This document shows, piece by piece, positions 28,201-40,200 of a stretch of DNA of 64,000 nt; the first letter of the stretch is position 1; each line of letters begins with the position of its first letter. The notes beneath the pieces are model-generated. The model saw only the letters and a list, made by a program, of their open reading frames with translations. It did no database searches and was not told the origin of the DNA. This stretch comes from Nannobrachium achirus (taxonomy: Eukaryota > Chordata > Actinopteri > Myctophiformes > Myctophidae). The stretch spans positions 32,176,933 through 32,240,932 of the forward strand of contig OY997658.1 in assembly GCA_963921795.1 (NCBI GenBank), in the 5' to 3' direction. Both the position numbers and the translations under genes were made by a program.

Positions 28201-31200
28201 TAAGCTGAACACATTGATGTTTTTATTTTCATTTTCTCACTAAGTATGTAGGAGTAGAAAGGAACCGAAGTTTTTTGATACTTGCACTGACTGCCTGCCT
28301 AGTATAGAAATAATGACAATATCTAAAGTGTGCTCGCCTTATAGGCGAGCCCACAACTAGAAAAATATTGTTCCTTCGAAACAATTGTGGGCTCGCTTCA
28401 AGCCAGAAAACAATGGCTATAAAAGTACAAAATGTCAAGATCGCAGGCAGTGCTCTCTTTGACGTTACTGACGTCAAAGATTGGTCCATTTTGTTCCAAA
28501 AATGTGTTGTGCAAAAGTTGACCCGCTGGTGGCGCTATAACAGGCCAATGTAAGAAGGGTGGTATCTGTTCCTTGACCTATTGGGAATGTTTGCAAGATT
28601 TCACGCACATTGCAGGCTGTGTTCATGATTGGAGGTGTTTTTGGCTTTGGCCACTTTATCGCTGCTTGCAGCTATATTCATTTTTTTTTTTTGTGTGTGT
28701 GTGCACTTCATAGGCATATTAGATAAAGGTCCTTAGATTGTGTGTAGAATGTTTCATGCAAATTGCAAAAAAAAATCCTAACGGGTTTAAGCGTTTCACA
28801 AACTGCTCAAAATGATATAGCGCCCCCCTTTGGCCAATTGGGGTAAGATTGGTTTTAGTGATATTTGGACTAACACTCTACATCTTTGCCAAATGCCATG
28901 AACATGTTACTTTGCATGTATGATTTAGAGGCAGAAGAATAATTTGCATAAAACTGCAATATTCATTGAATTTATTTAAAAAAGCATGTTTCAATTTTAA
29001 AGAAATCTGATCTGACAGATCTTTAGATATCGGTCCAAAGTTCACGTAAAAAAAGTTTTGTGCACGTGGAGCGAAAATTCCAGAATAAAAGCGGGTTTAT
29101 GCGTTTTACAAACTGCTCAAAATGGCGGAAAATCGAAGGGCGGAGCTTACTTAACAACGACACAGATGTCTTCCGCTTGAGTCAAAGCACGCGTGTAACA
29201 AGTTGCATGTCTTCAAACGAAACGAGTCATGACTTATGCCCGTTTGAAGTTTGAATTTTCAAACGCTTCGTATAGCGCCCCCCTTTGGCCGATTGGAATA
29301 AAATTGGTTTCAGTGATACTTTGACTAACCCTCCACATCTTTGCCAAATGCCATGAACGTGTAACTTTGCATGTATGATTTAGAGGCCGAAGAATAATTT
29401 GCATAAAACCTCAATATTGATTGAATTATAAAAAAAATATATTTCACTTTAAAAGAAATCCGCCGAGACTAGTTTGACCGTATTGGTCCAAAGTTCATGT
29501 GAAAAAAGTTTTGTACGCGTTATGCAAAAATCCCAGGAGGAGATAGATTTTTACTGTTTTTCATATAATTCAAAATTCTGGGGGATCTAAAGGTCAGAGG
29601 TCAAAAGTCAGAGCGTAAAAGTTGTTCGGCATGAGGAGACGCATACGTGTATACAGGTTTCATGGCTGGACCTCAAACACAGCATGAGCTATACCTGTTC
29701 AAAGTTCGCACTTTCGAAGGCTTCCTACAGCGCCACCATTTGGCCGATTGCTGTAAAAAGTAATAGCACACGTCGCCACAGTAAGCTGAATACATTGATG
29801 TTTTTATTTTCATTTTCTCACTAAGTATGTAGGAGTAGAAAGGAACCGAAGTTTTTTGATACTTGCACTGACTGCCTGCCTAGTATAGAAATAATGACAA
29901 TATCTAAAGTGTGCTCGCCTTATAGGCGAGCCCACAACTAGAAAAATATTGTTCCTTCGAAACAATTGTGGGCTCGCTTCAAGCCAGAAAACAATGGCTA
30001 TAAAAGTACAAAATGTCAAGATCGCAGGCAGTGCTCTCTTTGACGTTACTGACGTCAAAGATTGGTCCATTTTGTTCCAAAAATGTGTTGTGCAAAAGTT
30101 GACCCGCTGGTGGCGCTATAACAGGCCAATGTAAGAAGGGTGGTATCTGTTCCTTGACCTATTGGGAATGTGCTTGTAAGATTTCACACACATTGCAGGC
30201 TGTGTTCATGATTTGAGGTGTTTTTGGCTTTGTCCACTTTATCGCTGCTTGCAGCTATATTCATTATTATTATTTTTTTGTGTGTGTGTGCACTTCATAG
30301 GCATATTATATAAAGGTCCTTAGATTGTGTGTAGAATGTTTCATGCAAATTGCAAAAAGAAATCCTAACGGGTTTAAGCGTTTCACAAACTGCTCAAAAT
30401 GATATAGCGCCCCCCTTTGGCCAATTGGGGTAAGATTGGTTTTAGTGATATTTGGACTAACACTCTACATCTTTGCCAAATACCATGAACATGTTACTTT
30501 GCATGTATGATTTAGAGGCAGAAGAATAATTTGCATAAAACTGCAATATTCATTGAATTTATTTTAAAAAAGCACGTTTCAATTTTAAAGAAATCCGATC
30601 TGACAGATCTTTAGATATCGGTCCAAAGTTCACGTAAAAAAAGTTTTGTGCACGTGGAGCGAAAATTCCAGAATAAAAGCGGGTTTACGCGTTTTACAAA
30701 CTGCTCAAAAAGGCGGAAAATCGAAGGGCGGAGCTTACTTAACAACGACACAGATGTCTTCCGCTTGAGTCAAAGCACGCGTGTAACAAGTTGCATGTCT
30801 TCAAACGAAACGAGTCATGACTTATGCCCGTTTGAAGTTTGAATTTTCAAACGCTTCGTATAGCGCCCCCCTTTGGCCGATTGGAATAAAATTGGTTTCA
30901 GTGATACTTTGACTAACCCTCCACATCTTTGCCAAATGCCATGAACGTGTAACTTTGCATGTATGATTTAGAGGCTGAAGAATAATTTGCATAAAACCGC
31001 AATATTGATTGAAGTATTAAAAAATTATATTTCACTTTAAAAGAAATCCGCCGAGACTAGTTTGACCGTATTGGTCCAAAGTTCATGTGAAAAAAGTTTT
31101 GTGCGCGTAACGCAAAAATCCCAGGAGGAGATAGATTTTTACTGTTTTTTATATAATTCAAAATTCTGGGGGATCTAAAGGTCAGAGGTCAAAAGTCAGA

Positions 31201-34200
31201 GTGCAAAGGTTGTTCGGCATGAGGAGACGCATACGTGTATACAAGTTTCATGACTGTACGTATAACAGAGCATGAGCTCTATCTGTTCAAAGTTCGCACT
31301 TTCGAAGGCTTCCTACAGCGCCACCATTTGGCCGATTGCTGTAAAAAATAATAGCACACTTCGCCACTGTAAGCTGAACACATTGATGTTTTTATTTTCA
31401 TTTTCTGTCTAAGTATGTAGGAGTAGAAAGGAACCGAAGTTTTGAGGAGAACTTGATATGACGGTTAGATATTGTCACTAGAAAAATATTGTTCCTTCGA
31501 AACAATTGTGGGCTCGCTTCAAGCCAGAAAACAATGGCTATAAAAGCACAAAATGTCAAGATCGCAGGCAGTGCTCTCTTTGACGTTACTGACGTCAAAG
31601 ATTGGTCCATTTTGTTCCAAAAATGTGTTGTGCAAAAGTTGACCCGCTGGTGGCGCTATAACAGGCCAATGTGAGAAGGTTGGTATCTGTTCCTTGACCT
31701 ATTGGGAATGTGCTTGCAAGATTTCACGCACATCCCAGGCTGTGTTCATGATTTGAGGTGTTTTTGGCTTTGGACACTTTATCGCTGCTTGCAGCTATAT
31801 TTATTATTATTATTTTATAATTTTTTTGTGTGCACTTCATAGGCATGTTAGATAAAGGTCCTTAGATTGCGTGTAGAATGTTTCATGCAAATTGCAAAAA
31901 AAATCCTAGAATAAAAACGGGTTTAAGCGTTTTACAAACTGCTCAAAATTATATAGCGCCCCCCTTTGGCCATTTGGGGTAAGATTGGTTTCAGTGATAT
32001 TTGAACTAACCCTCTACACTATTTTGTCTTGAAAATGTGACTTTGCTTGTATGTTTTAGAGGCAGAAGAATAATTTGCATAAAACTGCAATATTGTTTGA
32101 ATTATTTAAAAAAGCATGTTTCAATGTTAAAGAAATCCGATCTGACAGATCTTTAGATATCGGTCCAAAGTTCACGTAAAAAAAGTTTTGTGCACGTGAC
32201 GCGAAAATTCCAGAATAAAAGCGGGTTTACGCGTTTTACAAACTGCTCAAAGTGGCGGAAAATCGAAGGGCGGAGCTTACTTAACAACGACACAGATGTC
32301 TTCCGCTCGAGTCAAAGCACGCGTGTAACAAGTTGCGTGTCTTCAAACGAAACGAGTCATGACTTATGCCCGTTTGAAGTTTGAATTTTCAAACGCTTCG
32401 TATAGCGCCCCCCTTTGGCCGATTGGAATAAAATCGGTTTCAGTGATACTTTGACTAACCCTCCACATCTTTGCCAAATGCCATGAACGTGTAACTTTGC
32501 ATGTATGATTTAGAGGGCGAAGAATAATTTGCATAAAACCGCAATATTGATTGAATTATTAAAAAATGATATTTCACTTTAAAAGAAATCCACCGAGATA
32601 AATCTGACCGTATTGGTCCAAAGTTCATGTGAAAAAAGTTTTGTGCGCGTAACAAAAAAAACCCAGGAGGAGATAGATTTTTACTGTTTTTCATATAATT
32701 CCGAATTGTGGGAGACCTAAAGGTCAGAGGTCAAAAGTTAGAGGGTAAAAGTTGTTCGGCATGAGGAGACGCATAAGTGTATACAGGTTTCATGGCTGTA
32801 TGTATAACACAGCATGAGCTATACCTGTTCAAAGTTCGCACTTTCGAAGGCTTCCTACAGCGCCACCATTTGGCCGATTGCTGTAAAAAGTAATAGCACA
32901 CTTCGCCACTGTAAACTGAACACATTGATGTTTTTATTTTCATTTTCTCACTAAGTATGTAGGAGTAGAAAGGAACCGAAGTTTTTTGATACTTGATATG
33001 CCTGCCTGATAGATAAATAAATAAATAAACTAGAAAAATATTGTTCCTTCGAAACAATTGTGGGCTCGCTTCAAGCCAGAAAACAATGGCTATAAAAGCA
33101 CAAAATGTCAAGATCGCAGGCAGTGCTCTCTTTGACGTTACTGACATCAAAGTTTGTCCATTTTGTTCCAAAAATGTGTTGTGCAAAAGTTGACCCGCTG
33201 GTGGCGCTATAACAGGCCAATGTGAGAAGGTTGGTATCTGTTCCTTGACCTATTGGGAATGTGCTTGCAAGATTTCACGCACATCCCAGGCTGTGTTCAT
33301 GATTTGAGGTGTTTTTGGCTTTGGACACTTTATCGCTGCTTGCAGCTATATTTATTATTATTATTTTATAATTTTTTGTGTGCACTTCATAGGCATGTTA
33401 GATAAAGGTCCTTAGATTGCGTGTAGAATGTTTCATGCAAATTGCAAAAAAAATCCTAGAATAAAAACGGGTTTAAGCGTTTTACAAACTGCTCAAAATT
33501 ATATAGCGCCCCCCTTTGGCCATTTGGGGTAAGATTGGTTTCAGTGATATTTGAACTAACCCTCTACACTATTTTGTCATGAAAATGTGACTTTGCATGT
33601 ATGTTTTAGAGGCAGAAGAATAATTTGCATAAAAATGCAATATTGTTTGAATTATTTAAAAAAAGCATGTTTCAATGTTAAAGAAATCCGATCTGACAGA
33701 TCTTTAGATATCGGTCCAAAGTTCACGTAAAAAAAGTTTTGTGCACGTGACGCGAAAATTCCAGAATAAAAGCGGGTTTACGCGTTTTACAAACTGCTCA
33801 AAATGGCGGAAAATTGAAGGGCGGAGCTTACTTAACAACGACACAGATGTCTTCCGCTTGAGTCAAAGCACGCGTGTAACAAGTTGCATGTCTTCAAACG
33901 AAACGAGTCATGACTTATGGCCGTTTGAAATTTGAATTTTCAGACGCTTCGTATAGCGCCCCCCTTTGGCCGATTGGAATAAAATTGGTTTCAGTGATAC
34001 TTTGACTAACCCTCCACATCTTTGCCAAATGCCATGAAAGTGTAGCTTTGCATGTATGATTTAGAGGCCGAAGAATAATTTGCATAAAACCGCAATATTG
34101 ATTGAATCATTAAAAAATTATATTTCACTTTAAAAGAAATCCGCCGAGATTAGTTTGACCGTATTGGTCCAAAGTTCATGTGAAAAAAGTTTCATGCGCG

Positions 34201-37200
34201 TATCGCGAAAATCCCAGGAGGAGATAGATTTTTACTGTTTTTCATATATTTCCGAATTGTGGGAGACCTAAAGGTCAGAGGTCAAAAGTTAGAGGGTAAA
34301 AGTTGTTCGCCATGAGGAGACGCATAAGTGTATACAGGTTTCATGGCTGTACGTATAACACAGCATGAGCTATACCTGTTCAAAGATCGCACTTTCGAAG
34401 GCTTCCTACAGCGCCACCATTTGGCCGATTGCTGTATAAAGTAATAGCACACGTCGCCACAGTAAGCTGAACACATTGATGTTTTTATTTTCATTTTCTC
34501 ATTAAGTATGTAGGAGTTGAAAGGTGCCAAAGTATTGAGGAGAACTTGATATAGTATATAAATAAATAAATAAATAAATAATGACAATATCTAAAGTGTG
34601 CTCGCCTTTAGGCGAGCCCACAACTAGAAAAATATTGTTCCTTCGAAACAATTGTGGGCTCGCTTCAAGCCGGAAAACAATGGCTATAAAAGCACAAAAT
34701 GTCAAGATCGCAGGCAGTGCTCTCTTTGACGTTACTGACGTCAAAGATTGGTCCATTTTGTTCCAAAAATGTGTTGTGCAAAAGTTGACCCGCTGGTGGC
34801 GCTATAACAGGCCAATGTGAGAAGGTTGGTATCTGTTCCTTGACCTATTGGGAATGTGCTTGCAAGATTTCACGCACATCCCAGGCTGTGTTCATGATTT
34901 GAGGTGTTTTTGGCTTTGGACACTTTATCGCTGCTTGCAGCTATATTTATTATTATTATTTTATAATTTTTTGTGTGCACTTCATAGGCATGTTAGATAA
35001 AGGTCCTTAGATTGCGTGTAGAATGTTTCATGCAAATTGCAAAAAAAATCCTAGAATAAAAACGGGTTTAAGCGTTTTACAAACTGCTCAAAATTATATA
35101 GCGCCCCCCTTTGGCCATTTGGGGTAAGATTGGTTTCAGTGATATTTGAACTAACCCTCTACACTATTTTGTCATGAAAATGTGACTTTGCTTGTATGTT
35201 TTAGAGGCAGAAGAATAATTTGCATAAAAATGCAATATTGTTTGAATTATTTAAAAAAGCATGTTTCAATGTTAAAGAAATCCGATCTGACAGATCTTTA
35301 GATATCGGTCCAAAGTTCATGTAAAAAAATGTTTTGTGCACGTGACGCGAAAATTCCAGAATAAAAGCGGGTTTACGCGTTTTACAAACTGCTCAAAGTG
35401 GCGGAAAATCGAAGGGCGGAGCTTACTTAACAACGACACAGATGTCTTCCGCTTGAGTCAAAGCACGCGTGTAACAAGTTGCATGTCTTCAAACGAAACG
35501 AGTCATGACTTATGCCCGTTTGAAGTTTGAATTTTCAAACGCTTCGTATAGCGCCCCCCTTTGGCCGATTGGAATAAAATTGGTTTCAGTGATACTTTGA
35601 CTAACCCTCCACATCTTTGCCAAATGCCATGAACGTGTAACTTTGCATGCATGATTTAGAGGCAGAAGAATAATTTGCATAAAACCGCAATATTTATTGA
35701 ATTATTAAAAAATTATATTTCACTTTAAAAGAAATCCGCCGAGATAAATCTGACCGTATTGGTCCAAAGTTCATGTGAAAAAAGTTTCGTGCGCGTATCG
35801 AAAAAAACCCAGGAGGAGATAGATTTTTACTGTTTTTCATATAATTCCGAATTGTGGGAGACCTAAAGGTCAGAGGTCAAAAGTTAGAGGGTAAAAGTTG
35901 TTCGGCATGAGGAGACGCATAAGTGTATACAGGTTTCATGGCTGTATGTATAACACAGCATGAGCTATACCTGTTCAAAGATCGCACTTTCGAAGGCTTC
36001 CTACAGCGCCACCATTTGGCCAATTGCTATAAAAAATAATAGCACACTTCGCCACTGTAAACTGAACACATTGATGTTTTTATTTTCATTTTCTCACTAA
36101 GTATGTAGGAGTAGAAAGGAACCGAAGTTTTGAGGAGAACTTGATATAGTATATAAATAAATAAATAAATAAATAATGACAATATCTAAAGTGTGCTCGC
36201 CTTATAGGCGAGCCCACAATAATGACAATATCTAAAGTGTGCTCGCCTTATAGGCGAGCCCACAACTAGAAAAATATTGTTCCTTCGAAACAATTGTGGG
36301 CTCGCTTCAAGCCGGAAAACAATGGCTATAAAAGCACAAAATGTCAAGATCGCAGGCAGTGCTCTCTTTGACGTTACTGACGTCAAAGATTGGTCCATTT
36401 TGTTCCAAAAATGTGTTGTGCAAAAGTTGACCCGCTGGTGGCGCTATAACAGGCCAATGTGAGAAGGTTGGTATCTGTTCCTTGACCTATTGGGAATGTG
36501 CTTGCAAGATTTCACGCACATCCCAGGCTGTGTTCATGATTTGAGGTGTTTTTGGCTTTGGACACTTTATCGCTGCTTGCAGCTATATTTATTATTATTA
36601 TTTTATAATTTTTTGTGTGCACTTCATAGGCATGTTAGATAAAGGTCCTTAGATTGCGTGTAGAATGTTTCATGCAAATTGCAAAAAAAATCCTAGAATA
36701 AAAACGGGTTTAAGCGTTTTACAAACTGCTCAAAATTATATAGCGCCCCCCTTTGGCCATTTGGGGTAAGATTGGTTTCAGTGATATTTGAACTAACCCT
36801 CTACACTATTTTGTCATGAAAATGTGACTTTGCTTGTATGTTTTAGAGGCAGAAGAATAATTTGCATAAAAATGCAATATTGTTTGAATTATTTAAAAAA
36901 GCATGTTTCAATGTTAAAGAAATCCGATCTGACAGATCTTTAGATATCGGTCCAAAGTTCATGTAAAAAAATGTTTTGTGCACGTGACGCGAAAATTCCA
37001 GAATAAAAGCGGGTTTACGCGTTTTACAAACTGCTCAAAGTGGCGGAAAATCGAAGGGCGGAGCTTACTTAACAACGACACAGATGTCTTCCGCTTGAGT
37101 CAAAGCACGCGTGTAACAAGTTGCATGTCTTCAAACGAAACGAGTCATGACTTATGCCCGTTTGAAGTTTGAATTTTCAAACGCTTCGTATAGCGCCCCC

Positions 37201-40200
37201 CTTTGGCCGATTGGAATAAAATTGGTTTCAGTGATACTTTGACTAACCCTCCACATCTTTGCCAAATGCCATGAACGTGTAACTTTGCATGCATGATTTA
37301 GAGGCAGAAGAATAATTTGCATAAAACCGCAATATTTATTGAATTATTAAAAAATTATATTTCACTTTAAAAGAAATCCGCCGAGATAAATCTGACCGTA
37401 TTGGTCCAAAGTTCATGTGAAAAAAGTTTCGTGCGCGTATCGAAAAAAACCCAGGAGGAGATAGATTTTTACTGTTTTTCATATAATTCCGAATTGTGGG
37501 AGACCTAAAGGTCAGAGGTCAAAAGTTAGAGGGTAAAAGTTGTTCGGCATGAGGAGACGCATAAGTGTATACAGGTTTCATGGCTGTATGTATAACACAG
37601 CATGAGCTATACCTGTTCAAAGATCGCACTTTCGAAGGCTTCCTACAGCGCCACCATTTGGCCAATTGCTATAAAAAATAATAGCACACTTCGCCACTGT
37701 AAACTGAACACATTGATGTTTTTATTTTCATTTTCTCACTAAGTATGTAGGAGTAGAAAGGAACCGAAGTTTTGAGGAGAACTTGATATAGTATATAAAT
37801 AAATAAATAAATAAATAATGACAATATCTAAAGTGTGCTCGCCTTATAGGCGAGCCCACAATTATTGATCATTGAAATAAACATGCTCTGAAAATGCTCT
37901 GAAACAGCCATATGTTTACTTTTCCAGCTGGCCCTGGTCCAGAGATGGTTGGGAACCAGGGACGTGCTGGCCATTGGGAAAAGCGGGACAACTCCCGAAC
38001 GGCGGGTTCATTCCCGGCCAGTCCAATTGTCACTGTCGGGCAGAAACCTCGTATCTCCAAGTTTCAAATGTGTAAATCTTTTCGCAAAGCAGAGACCTGC
38101 TTCATCATACAAGGCCGTTGCACAAAAGTAGTGAAAACAGCAGATCTACAAGCACACAACGCCTCGCACCGCGAGGTCGGCTGTAGATCGGCTGTTTTCA
38201 CTAGTTTAAATCATTTTTCAAATGATGAATACAAAACAAACGGTTTTGGACATACAAGGTTTCCACCCGACAACGACAAAATATAACTCATGTAATTGGC
38301 CCACTGGCTTGTCACTTGTCATGATCTGAAATGGCAAATCTTTGAGTAGCAGCAGCGCTATAGAGAGAGATCTCTCTCTATAGCGCGCAATGAGGGCCTC
38401 TCCAACTATTTTTTCCGGGCTGAATCAGGGGCCCAGCACGTCCCTGTTGGGAACCGCTGTGTTAGACAGACCAGGCGACTGAATGACATTGCCACACTCT
38501 GTTTTTTTTTTTTTTTTTTTACTCCTCTGTGTTCTTGTGAGAGGGTTTAAACCTGCTGTTGACGCACTCTTGCAGCCAGCTTACTAGTGGATTAACCTCC
38601 ATGCCATGCCGTACCTCTCTGAGACGATTCCGTTTTGGTGCGAGCCCACGTATTGTTTCCGCTTGTCCACCGGCATCACGTCAATGTAGCCGCCCGCGTC
38701 GTTCCTGATCACACCCGCATGGACCGCGGCCCGGCATATACTGGACTTCTGTAAACGGGATGAATGGGATAGAACAGGGGTTCAATGTTTTCAGGCCATG
38801 GACCCCTTAGCTGAGAGAGAGATGAACCTCTATAAATAATACATATTGTAGGCCTATACCGTAAATGTGTGATGCAGATTTTCGTCGATTTCATAGCTAG
38901 ATTCATAGACTTGTTTGACAGCACGGTCATCAGTCTATGTTAGATTCGTGTTTTTAGTTAACTTGACCTTTCACTCTGTACTTGGTCTGCTCTTTTTTTA
39001 CCTCTACACCAAACCTATTTGCCGAAAATAGATCTACAAGCTCTCTGAGGCGTTGAGAGCTTGTAGATCTGCTATTTTTGGCTAAAGTTCTCCTCAGAAT
39101 AGGGATGCGAGGGTTCAAGTTGTTAATTTAAAAGAATGATCCTATCACAAAGATTTGGCGGACCCCCTGTAGTAACTCTGAGGTCCCCCTAGGAGTCCCG
39201 GACCACCTGTTGAAACCCCTGGAATAGAACGTTGAGGCGAATATAGGTTTAACTTCTCTTTTCTTTTAACAGTATTGGATTTTCTGTTATATACAAAATG
39301 CATTGTATTCCAAATTATAACAGTTACACATTCCCGAATGGGACATGAATAACATGAATCCCCTTTTCCTGCCCTTCGTACATAAGTTACCAAAATGAAG
39401 TACAAGTACAATTCATGCATTCATTAATAACAGCAACTACAGAAAAAAGAAAGATGCAATTCTGGGGAATTGCAAGTGTGGTTGCCCTGACGTGAGTCAC
39501 GAGGAATCCTCTGGGAAATGGATTCCGTCTTACCATTTGTCCCTTTCATGCCCATATATGGAGATCCCTGATGTCATCAATATTAAGCCCATAACTTGGA
39601 ATGCCCATACAGTTTACAGTTTACAGTTTAGGCATTTAACAGACGCTTTTAATCCAAGGCGACTTACAATAAGCAGGTGAATACATCAATATAAAAAGCA
39701 AGATAATACGTCGGTACATCAACAACAATACAACAAATGCATAGGAATATCAATCTAGAAAAAATAATAATGCCCATATATGGACATACTGTGTCAGTCT
39801 CTCTGGTCTCTCTGGTTGCCCTGTTAGCTCAACCACACTAATGTTCCCCCGTACTGAACATAATACAAAACTTTTATGACGCAGTATTTTATGCTTTAAA
39901 TATAAAAAAATCGCAGATATACAAGCTCACAGCGCGAGTGCCGCGCTGCGAGCTTGTAGATCTGCTATTTTTGAAAAATCGTGAAAATTCCACATGGATC
40001 CACATGGGAACAGCGTGGCTTCAAGCTGATAATAACAGACAACGCCTTTTGAGCCGAGGAGCACCTTGGTGGTATGTCTATTAGCACGCACACACAACCA
40101 TTGAGATGCTCACTCAAACATCCTGTCATCTGACTGCATTATTAGCACACACATAGCGTAGGCCTAAACATGGTCTTCTCAGGGTTGCGGTTAACGATTA

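Larger units (their letters stand above)
8149..37861 (+). repeat. 29.7-kb direct tandem array, 19 units of about 1.5-1.6 kb
   Basis: Each unit begins CTAGAAAAATATTGTTCCTT and contains, in order: AACAATTGTGGGCTCGCTTC; the palindrome TTTGACGTTACTGACGTCAAA; CCGCTGGTGGCGCTATAACA; the small hairpin GCTGCTTGCAGC with an ATT-rich tract; two TATAGCGCCCCCCTTTGGCC blocks about 450 bp apart; and ACAGCGCCACCATTTGGCC. Units fall into subtypes A and B. Junctions are either short, or long with TAAA repeats plus the hairpin GCTCGCCTTATAGGCGAGC. It lies wholly inside the last intron of crispld1. Unit reading frames of 61, 64 and 70 codons start on TTG/GTG and have no sign of being genes. Confidence 0.97.

Noticed and set aside
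8160-36462. Recurring 61-codon (plus), 64-codon (plus) and 70-85-codon (minus) reading frames in every array unit
   Set aside because: They start on TTG or GTG, overlap one another on both strands, lose frame in several units, and repeat only because the unit repeats. No domain was recognised. They are treated as non-coding.
8149-37861. CRISPR array or rDNA-like gene cluster as an explanation for the tandem repeat
   Set aside because: Units are 1.5 kb, directly abutting, without spacers of unique sequence, and contain no rRNA-like or histone-like sequence I can recognise.
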